A stretch of DNA of 64,000 nucleotides, taken from Cohnella sp. OV330 (GTDB lineage: Bacteria > Bacillota > Bacilli > Paenibacillales > Paenibacillaceae). The notes beneath the pieces were generated by a model. It was not told the DNA's origin and ran no database searches. It saw only the letters and a program-made list of their open reading frames with translations. Both the position numbers and the translations under genes were made by a program. Location: NCBI RefSeq assembly GCF_900112065.1, contig NZ_FOKE01000002.1, forward strand, positions 316,236 to 380,235, in the 5' to 3' direction. Of this stretch, positions 51,280 to 61,583 are shown in pieces (position 1 is the first letter of the stretch; each line of letters begins with the position of its first letter).

Positions 51280-53946
51280 ATGGCCAAAAACAAAAAGGAG
51301 CTCCCTCGCCTAAAGGCGCTAAAGCTCCTATCAACGCTTTACCGTTTAAAAATCATACAAATTTTGATTCCGCTCGCTATTATCGGGCTGATAATATGGG
51401 AAGGCCAAGCCGAGTTCCGACGGATCGACTGGGCGGCCACGCTGCATATTCTGCGGCACATCGAGCCGTCCAGACTGCTTCTGCTCATCGCATCGTCCCT
51501 GGTCGCGGTCGCGTCGGTCGGCGGCTATGAATTCGTGCTGCGCCGGCACTTTCGGCTTTCTATCAGGCGATGGACGACTTTTCGCATCGCCTGGATCGCC
51601 AATAGCACGAATAGCGTCATCGGATTCGCCGGCGTCGCCGGCGCCGCGCTGCGGACCTACTTGTACCGCAACCGCGGCCTTTCCGTTCCGACGATAACGG
51701 CTTGCATCGCCTTCCTGTCGACCATTACCATTACGGGGATATCGCTGCTGGCTTGGGGCGGCCTCGGCGGGCTTTTTCCGATCGATGCCGTGATTCGGAC
51801 GCATCGCTGGACCCTCTATGCCGTCTGGGCGATTGCGCTTTATTTGCCTGGCTACTTGCTGTTCCAACGCACCTCTTTTTACGCCAAATGGCTGAACCGC
51901 GACCTGCCGCGGATGAATCCGTCCACGATCGCCGCATCCGTGATCGTCTCCGTGGCGGAATGGGCTTTAGCCGGCGCGGCGTTTTGGTTGATCGCCTCGA
52001 CTCTGCTTCCGGATCTCCCATTCCGTACGACGCTCGGCATCTATACCGTCGCCGCCGCGGCCGGACTCGTGAGCTTGGCGCCCGGCGGCATCGGCGGCTT
52101 CGATCTGATCGCGCTGTTCGGCCTGCAAACGCTCGGCTATGCGCCTGAGAATACGGCCGCCGCGCTTGTCCTCTATCGCATCCTCTACTATCTGATCCCA
52201 TGGCTCATCGGGCTCGTCCTGGGCGTCTTGGAGTTTGCCCAGAACCGGCAGAAGCCGGCGGAGACCGATTCGCGCACGGTCGAGGACTCGCTGAACGGCT
52301 GGCAACGACTGTGGGAATTTCCCGGCCAGCACGCCTGGATCGCCGAATTCGGCGCATGGGCGCTTGGCAAGCTGGTGTTCCTGAGCGGAGCCGTTCTGCT
52401 CCTGTCGGCCGCGACGCCGGGCTTGCTCGGTCGGCTCGAGTTTGCCGAGGAGCTGCTATCCGCGCCGCTCATGCGCCTGTCTCACCAATTGAGCCTTACC
52501 GTCGGATTGATGCTGATCGTTCTGTCGTGGGGCATCTCCCGCAGAATCCAACGCGCCTACCCATGGACGCTCGGCCTGCTGTGCGCCGGCGCCTTGTTTA
52601 CCTTCACCAAAGCGTTCGACTTCGAAGAAGCGATCTTTTTGCTTTTTGTCGCGCTTTTGCTTTATTTATCGCGGGCGCGCTTCTACAGAATCGGCGCGCC
52701 GATCCCTCGGGAGCGCTTGGCTGTCTGGGCCGCGACCACCCTTCTCATCGCCTATGTCTACGATATCGTCGCCGCGGGCACCGTGCCCGAATTTATGCAT
52801 CGGCTCCCTGACAATCGCTATCTTCACTTGATCCTGAACCCGACCCAACATACGATCGCCGTCGTCACGGGTCTCGGCGTGACATGGCTGCTCCTGTCGC
52901 TCGCGCTCCTGCTGCGACCGAACAAGATAACGGCAAGCAGCGCTTCCGCAGAGGAACTGGACCGGGTGCGCGGCTTTTTGAACGGCGCGAACGGCAACCT
53001 GCTCACCCATATGCTTTTCGCAGGGGACAAGCGCTTTTTCTGGGCATGCGACGGCCGCGTCCTCATTCCTTATTCGATCATTCGCAACAAGTTCGTGGTG
53101 CTTGGAGACCCGCTCGGCGACCCGGCGCTGATCAGCGGCGGCATTCAGGAATGCCAACGGCATGCCGATCTATACGATCTGGAAGTCGTTTTTTACCAGG
53201 TCTCCCCCGCCTATCTGCCGATTTATCACGAAAACGGGTATCGGTTTTTCAAATTGGGCGAAGAAGCGCTCGTGAACCTAACGACGTTTTCGCTAGCCGG
53301 AAAAGCCAATACCAACCTTCGCACCGTGATCAATCGCTTTGACCGCGAGGGATACCGGTTCGAGGTCATTCAGCCTCCGCATGATCCGCAAGCGTTGGAG
53401 CGACTTCGCCGGATCTCGGACGCCTGGCTTAAAGGCCGGCGGGAAAAAGGCTTCTCGCTGGGCTGGTTCGATCCCGCCTATTTGCAGAAGGCGCCGATCG
53501 CGGTGCTGTTGGCGCCGGACGGGCAGGAGATCGCCTTTGCGACGCTCGCGCCAAGCTACGACGGCGGGCGGACGACGTCCATCGACCTCATGCGCCATCT
53601 GGCGGATACGCCGAACGGGACCATGGACTTTTTGTTTATTCGCCTGATCGAGTGGTCCCGGGATCAAGGGTATTCCGTCTTTAATCTGGGTATGGCTCCC
53701 TTGGCCAGCGTCGGCGAAGCGCGCGCCGCCATGCGCGAGGAGAAGCTGGCGAACCGGCTCTATGAATACGGCGGGTATTGGTACGGCTTTAAGGGGCTGC
53801 GCAAATACAAAGAAAAATTTCGTCCGGCCTGGGAGCCGCGATACCTCGCCTATCCCGCGCGCGTATCGCTGCCCGTTCTTCTGGTCGAATTGATCCTTTT
53901 GATTGCCCGGCGGCCGAACAAAGGCCGCAGGGTTAAGGTTAAGTAA
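51280..53946 (+). CDS. mprF: Phosphatidylglycerol lysyltransferase/flippase MprF
   Basis: The predicted 888-residue protein starts at ATG 51280, 7 bases after GAGGAG, rather than at an earlier in-frame GTG-type start. The N-terminal half (about 15-560) has about 14 membrane spans (flippase), including SLAPGGIGGFDLIALFGL. The C-terminal soluble DUF2156 synthase domain (about 575-870) has FWACDGRVLIPYS, GDPLGDPALI, and DFLFIRLIEWSRDQGYSVFNLGM. It attaches an amino acid, usually lysine, from aminoacyl-tRNA to phosphatidylglycerol and flips it. This makes the surface less negative and protects against cationic peptides and daptomycin (known). Two GGTATAC copies lie 25-40 bases upstream. Confidence 0.94.
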   Translation: MAKNKKELPRLKALKLLSTLYRLKIIQILIPLAIIGLIIWEGQAEFRRIDWAATLHILRHIEPSRLLLLIASSLVAVASVGGYEFVLRRHFRLSIRRWTTFRIAWIANSTNSVIGFAGVAGAALRTYLYRNRGLSVPTITACIAFLSTITITGISLLAWGGLGGLFPIDAVIRTHRWTLYAVWAIALYLPGYLLFQRTSFYAKWLNRDLPRMNPSTIAASVIVSVAEWALAGAAFWLIASTLLPDLPFRTTLGIYTVAAAAGLVSLAPGGIGGFDLIALFGLQTLGYAPENTAAALVLYRILYYLIPWLIGLVLGVLEFAQNRQKPAETDSRTVEDSLNGWQRLWEFPGQHAWIAEFGAWALGKLVFLSGAVLLLSAATPGLLGRLEFAEELLSAPLMRLSHQLSLTVGLMLIVLSWGISRRIQRAYPWTLGLLCAGALFTFTKAFDFEEAIFLLFVALLLYLSRARFYRIGAPIPRERLAVWAATTLLIAYVYDIVAAGTVPEFMHRLPDNRYLHLILNPTQHTIAVVTGLGVTWLLLSLALLLRPNKITASSASAEELDRVRGFLNGANGNLLTHMLFAGDKRFFWACDGRVLIPYSIIRNKFVVLGDPLGDPALISGGIQECQRHADLYDLEVVFYQVSPAYLPIYHENGYRFFKLGEEALVNLTTFSLAGKANTNLRTVINRFDREGYRFEVIQPPHDPQALERLRRISDAWLKGRREKGFSLGWFDPAYLQKAPIAVLLAPDGQEIAFATLAPSYDGGRTTSIDLMRHLADTPNGTMDFLFIRLIEWSRDQGYSVFNLGMAPLASVGEARAAMREEKLANRLYEYGGYWYGFKGLRKYKEKFRPAWEPRYLAYPARVSLPVLLVELILLIARRPNKGRRVKVK

Positions 53947-53956
53947 GAAAATCGCT

Positions 53957-53996
53957 AAAAACCCCTTCTCCGTTAAAAATCCGGAGAAGGGGTTTT
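53957..53996. terminator. Bidirectional terminator between mprF and the PL8 lyase gene
   Basis: AAAACCCCTTCTCCG pairs with CGGAGAAGGGGTTTT around an 8-base loop, with T-tracts on both strands. It lies between convergent genes, 10 bases after mprF and 28 bases after the lyase stop. Confidence 0.93.
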
Positions 53997-54024
53997 GGCG
54001 AACATCGCTTATTTAATTCGTCTC

Positions 54025-57000
54025 TTACGCCTGATCCTTGGCTGCCAGCATCCGGAACAGAACCGTGACCGTCTCCGCTCTCGTCGCGACATCCTTCGGG
54101 AAGAAGCCGTTGCCGCCCTTCCCCTGCATGATGCCCAGCTTCTTCATCTCGGCGGCCGCGCCGACGGCCCAGACAGGAATGTCGCGATCGTCCGCGAAGC
54201 CGGCAGAGGATGCATCAGGAGCCAGATTCAACGCTCTCGCGAGCATGACGGCCATTTCGGATCTCGTCATCGGCGCGTCCGGGCGGAAACTATCGTTCGC
54301 ATCGCCCTGGATCAGCCCCATGCTTACGGCTTGCGCAACGGCCGTCCGGGCCCACTGGCCGATTCGGTCCGCGTCCTTGAAGGACAGGACCGACGCTTCG
54401 TTCTGAAGCTTCAGCGCCTTGACCAGCATGACCGCGAATTCGGCGCGCGTCACCGTACGGTAGGGACGGAACGAGCCGTCCGGATAACCTGTAATAATCC
54501 CTTTTTTTGCAGCTTCCATAATACTCGCTTGCGCCCAGTGACCGGCGATGTCCGAGAACTCGCGGCCGGGAACGTCCGGCGTGTCCGGACGATCGCTTGG
54601 CTCGTCGGGCTTGGCCGGCGGCGTCACGGTCGTTCCTCCGTCCGGATTGCCGCCGTTCGGACGCTCGTGGACAGAAATGCTTATTTTGCCGGTCACGGAA
54701 GGCGCGGCGGATAACACTGCCGTGATCGTCGCCTCACCGGCTGCGGAAGGCGCCGTGAAGCGTACGCTGAACCGGCCGTTCGCATCCGTTGTCGCTTTGG
54801 ACGCCTGAATGCTGCCTGCCGAAGCCGCGAGCTCAACCGCTGCGCCTTGCACCGGCAGACGGTCGCGATCCGTTACGATGCCCGTCACGGTCGCTTCGTC
54901 TCCGGTCCACACGGCGGATGGCGCAGCCTGCATGTCGATTCGGACAGGCACTTGCTCGGCTTGGCCGACGGACACCTTAATCGCGCTCGTCACGGACGGA
55001 TAAGCAGTCAAGGCGGCCGTGACCGTCGCTTCTCCGGCTGCGGACGGTGCCGTATACACCGTGCCGAACCGTCCGTTCGCATCCGTTACCAGCCTGGCAG
55101 TCTTGACGCTGCCAGGCGAAGCCGAGACTTCGACCTCTACGCCGGGGACAGGCAGATCGTCGCCGTCATAGACAATGCCCGAGACGGACGATTCGCCTCC
55201 CGCCGTCACGGCAGACGGCATCGCCTGCAGCTCTATGCGAACGGGCGCTTGCACGTCCTCATGGATCGAAACGGAAATCGTATTCGCCACGGACGGATTC
55301 GCGGCCGAAGCGGCCGTAATCGTCACCTCTCCGGCGACGGACGGTGCCTTAAAGATCGCGCTGAACTCGCCGTTCGCGTCCGTTACCGCTGTAGCCGGTT
55401 GGAAGATGCCCGCCGAAGCCGCGAGCTCGACCTCTGCGCCCGGAACGGGCAGATCGTCGCCGTCGTAGACGGTTCCCGTCACGGATATGGCGCCGCCTAC
55501 CGCCACGGAAGACGGCGTCGCCTTCAGCTTGATGCCAACGGGCACCTGCTGAGCCTGCTTTACCGGCACGACGATCGTTCCCGTCACGGACGGACTCGAA
55601 GGCAGGACGACCGAGATCGTCATGTCGCCGGCAATCCCCGGCGCCGCATAAATATGGCTGAACAGGCCGTTTTCGTCCGTGATCGCGCGAACGGTGTCCG
55701 CGCTTCCCGGCGCTGCCGAAATTTCGACGACCGTGCCGGATATCGGAAGCCCGTCGCCGTCATATACGACGCCCGAGACGGACACGTCTTCGCCGACCGT
55801 CGCGGAAGACGGCGTCGCCTTCAGCTCGACCCGGGCGGGTATCCGCTCCGCAGTCTCGGCCCCGTACACTTTAAATTCCCAGAGCGAATAGCCGTAGGTG
55901 CTCCCTCTTTTTAAGCCGTTCATCTTGACGTATCGTGCATTCACCGGTTCGAAGCCGATCTCGTCGATATCGCCGTCCCCGTTCGCGGTGCTGTACACGG
56001 TCGTCCAATCCGCCGCATTGTCGGATACCTGGATCTGATACTCCTTGCCGTACGCGGCCTCCCACTGCAGCACGACCTTCGCGATCGTCCGGCTTGCGCC
56101 CAGATCGACGTAAATCGACTGCTGATCCGTGTAGTTGGACCCCCAGCGGGTCGTCAGCGAGCCGTCGACCGCATTGCTCGCCGGTACGTCGGCCGCCTTG
56201 ATCGAGCTCGCTACCACATTCTTGCCTTCCGCGAGATTGGGCGCGACTGCCTCGTAGACGTTGAATTCGGCCAGCGAATAGCCGGCCGCGTTCCCCTGCC
56301 GGACGCCCTGCATGCGGACGTACCTGGCGTTTACCTTGCCGAAGGAAATGTCGTCGATGCCGCCGTCTCCCAGCGAGGTGGCGTAGACGTCCGTCCAGGC
56401 GACGGTATCGTTCGAAACTTGAATTTTGTAGCTTTTCCCGTAGGCCGACTCCCACTTCAATCGGACTTTATTGATCGTATACTGGTCCTGCAAATCCACG
56501 TAAAGCCACTCGTCGTCCGAAGCGTTCGAATGCCAGAAGGACGTTCTGTACAAATCCGTCGCGTTCGAGGCGAATTGCTTGCCTTGACTGGAGGAAGCAG
56601 CCGCGCCTTTGCTGTAGGCAAGGTCAAATCCGCTGTCGTCGAGGGCGGCTCCCTCGTTTAAAGTCACGCTTCGGCCGGCGAAGATGTCTTTGCCGAGCCG
56701 ATACGTTGTCGTCGTCTTTTCCCCGTCCCGATTCAGCGTCACGTTCACCGTAACTCCTGGGGTTTCGGGATTGGCGACCGAGATGCGGGCAGGCGCCTTG
56801 GACTCGTCGACGATCACCATGGCGGGCTTATCCACCGCAACCGTAAGCCCGTCTCTTACCGTCACCGTTCCCGGCTGATAGAACAGCATTTCCGACAGGC
56901 CCAGCGTTTCGTGCCGAACGGCCTGAACCGACGGCGTATTCGAAAGGATTCGAATCGGATTGTCGTTCGCGTAGCTGCCGACCTCTTCGGCGGATTTGTC

Positions 57001-58836
57001 CGGCAGCAAGATGTATTGGTAGGAAGCGCCGGTGGGCTTCACGCCATGATCGAGCCAGATCGAGAAGATCGGCTTGGTGATCGGCTCCGTCGCGCTGCCC
57101 GTGACGACGTCGCTCCATTTGCCCGTCTTCGTCTCCAGCTTCACTTGAAAATCCGTCGGGTTCGGGAATACATAGCCGATGCGATCGTTATAGGCCCATT
57201 TCCCGTTCGTCTGCTTCGTTCCGTCCGTCATCGGCTGGCCGTCCACGCTCGCGTCGCCTGCCGCCATACTTTGGTTCAATGTCGTGTGGATCGCGGCGGC
57301 ATTCGTCGAAGCGATCCCTGCGCCAAGCGCCACCATTTCGTCATCGAAGAAGAAGTAGCCTTTTTTGCCGCTGGTGCTCAGCTTGTTGAAGTCGAATGCG
57401 GTGGCTCCATAACGCTCATTGGTCACGCCGCCCACAAACGTCTTGGGATTGTTGAAATTCCCGTCCTTCGTGAATACGTATGGGGCCGTCGTGCCGGGAA
57501 CATGGGCCCAGTCCATCAATGGGTAGACTGGCTTGTATTCTTCGCCGGTCCGCTGAATGGCGGTGGCTCCTTGCGGCGTCCAGTACAGCAGGTTGTATCC
57601 GCTCGGATTAATCGTTCTCCATTCGCCGCCCTTCACCGTGCTGGAGGACATCTTGACCGTAATGCCGTAGCCGGCTCGCATATGGGACGAGACGAGCGTC
57701 TGCCATTGCGTCATATTGTTGTCGTTCAGTCCGTTGCTCGTGCTCGTGCCGATCTGGCGAATATTGTTCAGAAAGCTTGCAAACTCCGAAGCGCGCTTCG
57801 GATTGGCCGCCTCCATCCACTGCATCGGATCTTCATAGAAGGTCAAGGCCGCGCTTGTATAGTCCGGCCAATCCGGTCCGTTCATCCCCATGCCCAGGTC
57901 GGCGACGTCGCCTCTCACTTGATACCTGGTGCCGTCCAGCAGGTAGGACGATAACGAATCGATCGCCGCCTCGCTGTAGGAGAAGAGCGTGCCCGAAGTA
58001 ATGTAGGCCCAAAACGACATGTCTCTGGCGAAGCTTCTGCCATAGCCCGTCGTATAGTTGGTTTTGCCGTGCTGGAAAAAGGACATGTCCGACTGGATTC
58101 CGGTCACCGTCGTCGTCACGGCCGACAGCACGTTAAACGCATCGACGGCGCTCCGGACGTTCTGGGCATCCTCCAGCAATAAGCCCCGGTACATATAGTT
58201 TTGGTTGTACCAGGACGAATTGGCGCCATCGACGGTGTTCGGGCTGCTGTCCAGCGTGCCTACGATATTGGAGGCTTGCGTTGCCGTTAAGTAGCCCTCG
58301 CATAATAGCCCGATCTTCTCCAATCTTAATTGGGTTCCGATCGTGTTCTCCCACCAATTGGTCGAAGTCGGCTTGACCGTGAACCAATGATCCAGCGCCC
58401 GCTTGATGCCGTCCAGCAGCGCTTCGCTATGATAGTTCGGACCCTTCGGATCGGCGAACGCAGCGGCCATCGACTGCATCCGATCCAATGCGAGGTAGGA
58501 CGGCCAGCCTCGTCCGTTGGCGGCGGATTGCTTGCTCGCGTAATCCACGTCCGCCCAGCTTCCATCCGCTTGCTGGCTGGATAAGTAAGCGGTAGCCTGC
58601 GATTTGAACGTCCATTCGACCCGGCCGTTCGTTCCGTCGTTGATGATATCCTTGGAAACGTAAAACTCGACCATCCGCTCTTTCATCAATTTCATATCGG
58701 CAATCTCTTGCGCGGCGTTCGTCTGCTCTGGCATGCTAGCCGATGCGGACGAGGTTAGCCAGACGGACGATAGCATCGAACCGACAAGGACAAGACAAAT
58801 CCACTTTCTCACAAACCTTTGCATGTGGTCAGTCAT
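54025..58836 (-). CDS. S-layer-anchored polysaccharide lyase family 8 (PL8) with two F5/8 C, four Ig-like and three SLH domains
   Basis: Starting at ATG 58836, 7 bases after AGGAGGG, the protein has 1603 residues. A signal peptide (about 8-36) precedes a PL8 lyase of the hyaluronate/chondroitin/xanthan type. By spacing and context the catalytic residues match Asn206, His256 and Tyr265 (GANSSW; QHGKTNYTTGYG). The strand usually RGR..SR reads RGDVADLG, so the substrate may differ from hyaluronate. Two F5/8 type C domains follow (DNA 55866-56620), then four tandem Big-1-like domains of about 99 residues (54660-55845). Three SLH domains come last (TRAEF, TRSEM, TRAET), anchoring it to the cell wall. 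GH130 and an ABC transporter are upstream in one operon. Confidence 0.92.
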   Translation of the reverse strand: MTDHMQRFVRKWICLVLVGSMLSSVWLTSSASASMPEQTNAAQEIADMKLMKERMVEFYVSKDIINDGTNGRVEWTFKSQATAYLSSQQADGSWADVDYASKQSAANGRGWPSYLALDRMQSMAAAFADPKGPNYHSEALLDGIKRALDHWFTVKPTSTNWWENTIGTQLRLEKIGLLCEGYLTATQASNIVGTLDSSPNTVDGANSSWYNQNYMYRGLLLEDAQNVRSAVDAFNVLSAVTTTVTGIQSDMSFFQHGKTNYTTGYGRSFARDMSFWAYITSGTLFSYSEAAIDSLSSYLLDGTRYQVRGDVADLGMGMNGPDWPDYTSAALTFYEDPMQWMEAANPKRASEFASFLNNIRQIGTSTSNGLNDNNMTQWQTLVSSHMRAGYGITVKMSSSTVKGGEWRTINPSGYNLLYWTPQGATAIQRTGEEYKPVYPLMDWAHVPGTTAPYVFTKDGNFNNPKTFVGGVTNERYGATAFDFNKLSTSGKKGYFFFDDEMVALGAGIASTNAAAIHTTLNQSMAAGDASVDGQPMTDGTKQTNGKWAYNDRIGYVFPNPTDFQVKLETKTGKWSDVVTGSATEPITKPIFSIWLDHGVKPTGASYQYILLPDKSAEEVGSYANDNPIRILSNTPSVQAVRHETLGLSEMLFYQPGTVTVRDGLTVAVDKPAMVIVDESKAPARISVANPETPGVTVNVTLNRDGEKTTTTYRLGKDIFAGRSVTLNEGAALDDSGFDLAYSKGAAASSSQGKQFASNATDLYRTSFWHSNASDDEWLYVDLQDQYTINKVRLKWESAYGKSYKIQVSNDTVAWTDVYATSLGDGGIDDISFGKVNARYVRMQGVRQGNAAGYSLAEFNVYEAVAPNLAEGKNVVASSIKAADVPASNAVDGSLTTRWGSNYTDQQSIYVDLGASRTIAKVVLQWEAAYGKEYQIQVSDNAADWTTVYSTANGDGDIDEIGFEPVNARYVKMNGLKRGSTYGYSLWEFKVYGAETAERIPARVELKATPSSATVGEDVSVSGVVYDGDGLPISGTVVEISAAPGSADTVRAITDENGLFSHIYAAPGIAGDMTISVVLPSSPSVTGTIVVPVKQAQQVPVGIKLKATPSSVAVGGAISVTGTVYDGDDLPVPGAEVELAASAGIFQPATAVTDANGEFSAIFKAPSVAGEVTITAASAANPSVANTISVSIHEDVQAPVRIELQAMPSAVTAGGESSVSGIVYDGDDLPVPGVEVEVSASPGSVKTARLVTDANGRFGTVYTAPSAAGEATVTAALTAYPSVTSAIKVSVGQAEQVPVRIDMQAAPSAVWTGDEATVTGIVTDRDRLPVQGAAVELAASAGSIQASKATTDANGRFSVRFTAPSAAGEATITAVLSAAPSVTGKISISVHERPNGGNPDGGTTVTPPAKPDEPSDRPDTPDVPGREFSDIAGHWAQASIMEAAKKGIITGYPDGSFRPYRTVTRAEFAVMLVKALKLQNEASVLSFKDADRIGQWARTAVAQAVSMGLIQGDANDSFRPDAPMTRSEMAVMLARALNLAPDASSAGFADDRDIPVWAVGAAAEMKKLGIMQGKGGNGFFPKDVATRAETVTVLFRMLAAKDQA
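54660..55845 (-). repeat. Four tandem Ig-like (Big-1/invasin type) repeats in the PL8 lyase
   Basis: About 297-base units repeat four times. Each starts near PVRIELQA-PSAVTAG and contains VYDGDDLPVPGAEVE, VTDANGRFS and APSAAGEATIT. Copies 2, 3 and 4 share most residues, a recent duplication signature. They probably hold the lyase away from the cell wall. Confidence 0.85.
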
Positions 58837-58869
58837 GCACAAGCCCTCCTTTGTTAAACGAATCGCGAT

Positions 58870-58883
58870 TGAAAGCGCCTTCC
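58870..58883. promoter_or_regulatory. Weak cre-like site upstream of the PL8 lyase
   Basis: TGAAAGCGCCTTCC matches the cre consensus at 12 of 14 positions and lies 34 bases before the start codon, similar to the placement at 2958 and 11347. Uncertain because of two mismatches. Confidence 0.35.
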
Positions 58884-58927
58884 AAATCAGAGAAGGAAGA
58901 AGGCAGCTCGCACTGCCCCCCGACCTT

Positions 58928-59974
58928 TTAAAAAAGCGTGTTGTATATATCCTCCAACGGGATGTCTACGCCGGCCATCACTTCATCCGCGGCCCCATAA
59001 TACATGCGGATCGTTCGATCCAGCAGCAGGGCTCCGCACGAAAAGACGACCCGGCCGAAAAATCCGTTCACCTCGTATTCCGCTTCCGGCTCTAAGATCG
59101 GCACGCGGGCTCTTGCGATGACCTTAGCCGGATCTTCCAGGTCCAGCAGCAGCGCGCCCATGCAATAACGGTCCGTCGCGTCCGCTCCGTGATACAGGAC
59201 AAGCCAGCCTTCGGGCATTTTGATCGGAACGGCTCCGCCGCCGATTCGCCCTCCGTCCCATTGCCCCTCCCGCAGACCGATTAGGAACCGATGCCGTCCC
59301 CAGTGAACGAGATCGGGTGATTGGGCGAGCCACATCTCGGGGGAGCCGATCGCCTTCGGCACGGGACGATGAAGCGCATAATAGCTGCCGCCGATTTTCT
59401 CGGGAAAAATCGCAACGTCTTTATTCTCGGGAGGAAGCATCGTGCCGGTCCGCGCAAAAGTAACGAAGTCCTCCGTCACGGCGACGCCGACGCTCACGCC
59501 CTTTGACGAGATCGCGCTGTACGTAATGTAATATTGACGGCCGATCTGCGTAATCCGCGGATCTTCGATGCCCCAGGCCTCCAGCGGGCCGTTCGGCAGC
59601 ATCGCCGGACCGGCATCCACTTTGAAGCGGATGCCGTCCGTGCTTCTGGCAATGCGCAAATAGGATAGGGAGGTTAAATACGCGTACTTTCCCCCTTGCT
59701 TAACGACCCGGGAGTCCGTCAGATCGTACCGGTCGTCCGACTTGGCGATGCGGACGATCTCCAGCTCGCCGTTTGTCTCGCTCAGCACGGGGACCAGCAC
59801 CTGATCGTCGTCGGATTGAACCGGCATCTCCGCGACCCGCAGCAATAAGATAATCTCGTCTCCAAAGGTCGCCACCCCTGCGTTAAAAACGCCGACGACC
59901 TGAAAATCGGGATGGATCGGCTTTACGTCGTTCGTTGCTACGATCGGATTGTGCGCAAACCTGCTCAAGGCCAT
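58928..59974 (-). CDS. GH130-family beta-mannoside phosphorylase
   Basis: This 348-residue protein has the five-bladed propeller motifs of GH130. RFAHNPIV is at the start, then FNAGVATFGDEIILLLR, and GIEDPRITQIGRQYYITYSA with the Asp used as proton donor in this family. FGRVVFSCGALL follows. GH130 enzymes phosphorolyse beta-mannosides such as mannosyl-glucose, mannobiose or mannosyl-N-acetylglucosamine; which one is not clear. No signal peptide, so cytoplasmic. AAGGAG precedes the ATG. It is between the binding lipoprotein (12 bases) and the PL8 gene. Confidence 0.9.
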   Translation of the reverse strand: MALSRFAHNPIVATNDVKPIHPDFQVVGVFNAGVATFGDEIILLLRVAEMPVQSDDDQVLVPVLSETNGELEIVRIAKSDDRYDLTDSRVVKQGGKYAYLTSLSYLRIARSTDGIRFKVDAGPAMLPNGPLEAWGIEDPRITQIGRQYYITYSAISSKGVSVGVAVTEDFVTFARTGTMLPPENKDVAIFPEKIGGSYYALHRPVPKAIGSPEMWLAQSPDLVHWGRHRFLIGLREGQWDGGRIGGGAVPIKMPEGWLVLYHGADATDRYCMGALLLDLEDPAKVIARARVPILEPEAEYEVNGFFGRVVFSCGALLLDRTIRMYYGAADEVMAGVDIPLEDIYNTLF

Positions 59975-59986
59975 TTTCGAATCTCC

Positions 59987-61522
59987 TTATTTCTGCGCCG
60001 CCAGATAAGCATCCAGCTGCTTTTGATATTCCGCTTGTATCTTTTTCAGGTCCGCGCCGTACTTGGCTTCGAAGTCGGCAAAGGATTTGTCCGGATCGAG
60101 CGAGCCGAGGAGAATCGGATAGACGTACGAGTTCGCCTTCAGCCTTGCCATCTCTTGCAGCACCGGCTCCGGATTAAAGGTAAAGCCCGAGTCCTTCGAC
60201 TTCGTAAAGTTGGCCGCATCCTTCGCCCAGTTCCACCATTTCAGCTCATCCGGCGACAAGGAAGCGTCATAACGTTCGTACGTCGGATTCCAGATCCAGT
60301 CGAAGCCGAAGTTCGGATAATCGCCGTTTAATGCTTTGAACCCGTCTTCGCCGACAGCCTCCCAGTTCTTCCCCTCCAGGCCGTAGCTGAGCAAATCGTA
60401 ATTTTCTTTTTCGTTCGCCCAGTTCAGGAACATAATGGCGCGCTCTTTATTTTTGCTGCTCTTCGGCACGCTGATGAAATTCCACTGCTTGAAGTCGGTC
60501 TGGTACTTTTGGGACGGATCCATAAAGGTGACCCATTCGGCCGACCCGCCGAGCTTGCCTACGGCGTCCTGGATCGATGACGGGATGCCGACGTCCGCGG
60601 AGGTGATCGCCGCCGTTTTTCCCGCCGTGAACAAATCCCGCTCGTTCTGCACCGCCAGGTTATCCTTGTTGACGATGCCGTCCTGATACCATTTGCGCAT
60701 GCCCTGAATGCCCGACCAGATGCCCTCGTCCTTATTTTCGAACAGCGTGTAGATTTTTCCGTCATTGTTTTTCTTATAGAAGAAGGGGTACATCTCGGGA
60801 ATTTCCTGCTTGACGTCGTAGGCCGAATCGAAATAGAAGGGATACGCGTTCGTGATGCGGTCCGTCGACACGAGCGTCGTCAGGGGACTCATCCCCTGCT
60901 CGTTCTCTTTTACCTTGTACAAGTATTGCGAGAGATCGTCGAACGTTTTCAGCGGCTGCATGCCGTATTTCTCTCTCAGGTCTTTGCGAATATAGAAGCC
61001 TTTGATCTGATATTGAGAGACGCCGAGCGGGATGCCGTAAATATGGCCGTTAAACTTGTTCGCGTCCCACATTTCCTGCGGCCGGGTTTTCAGTATCGTT
61101 GGCCCGTACTGCTGCAGCAGCGGCTCCAGATCCTCGTACGTATCGGATGCGACCATCTTGTTCATATGGAGCCAGGGCGCATCGAAGATCAGGTCGACGG
61201 CTTCCCCGGAAGCAAGCGCGAGCGAGGTTTTGTTGTCCAGATCCGACCACGGAATGAATGTGATATTAAGCTTGACGTTGAGCGTTCCGGCCATCCGCTT
61301 TTCCGCTTCGGCGATGACGGCATCCATATCTTTGGGACGGTCTCCGGGAATATAAATCTTTAATGTAGCGGGGCTGAGCGCCTTATCTTGTTCCGCTTTC
61401 TGAGTCCCTGCCGCGCTCGAGCCCGCCGCCTCTTTGGTGTCGTTGCCGCTGCTGCAGCCGGCCAGCGCGCCCGAAGCGGTCAGCGTCGTCAAGCAAGCCA
61501 GCAGCATCCATTTTCTTTTCAT
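59987..61522 (-). CDS. Sugar ABC transporter substrate-binding lipoprotein
   Basis: This 511-residue protein has lipobox LAGC (Cys23) and an Ala/Gly/Ser linker. A large solute-binding fold of the LplA/DUF3502-like group follows (IPGDRPKDMDAVIAEAEKRM; WNPTYERYD near the C-terminus). GGGAGG precedes the ATG. It is the third gene of the operon that also codes for LplB- and LplC-type permeases (61584-63400), GH130 and PL8. It would bind the mannose-containing product of the lyase (inference). Confidence 0.93.
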   Translation of the reverse strand: MKRKWMLLACLTTLTASGALAGCSSGNDTKEAAGSSAAGTQKAEQDKALSPATLKIYIPGDRPKDMDAVIAEAEKRMAGTLNVKLNITFIPWSDLDNKTSLALASGEAVDLIFDAPWLHMNKMVASDTYEDLEPLLQQYGPTILKTRPQEMWDANKFNGHIYGIPLGVSQYQIKGFYIRKDLREKYGMQPLKTFDDLSQYLYKVKENEQGMSPLTTLVSTDRITNAYPFYFDSAYDVKQEIPEMYPFFYKKNNDGKIYTLFENKDEGIWSGIQGMRKWYQDGIVNKDNLAVQNERDLFTAGKTAAITSADVGIPSSIQDAVGKLGGSAEWVTFMDPSQKYQTDFKQWNFISVPKSSKNKERAIMFLNWANEKENYDLLSYGLEGKNWEAVGEDGFKALNGDYPNFGFDWIWNPTYERYDASLSPDELKWWNWAKDAANFTKSKDSGFTFNPEPVLQEMARLKANSYVYPILLGSLDPDKSFADFEAKYGADLKKIQAEYQKQLDAYLAAQK

Positions 61523-61583
61523 TTCGATTGCCTCCCTGGAATCTTTCTTTATATGCTCAACCGTGTACCGGTTATAGCCCGAA

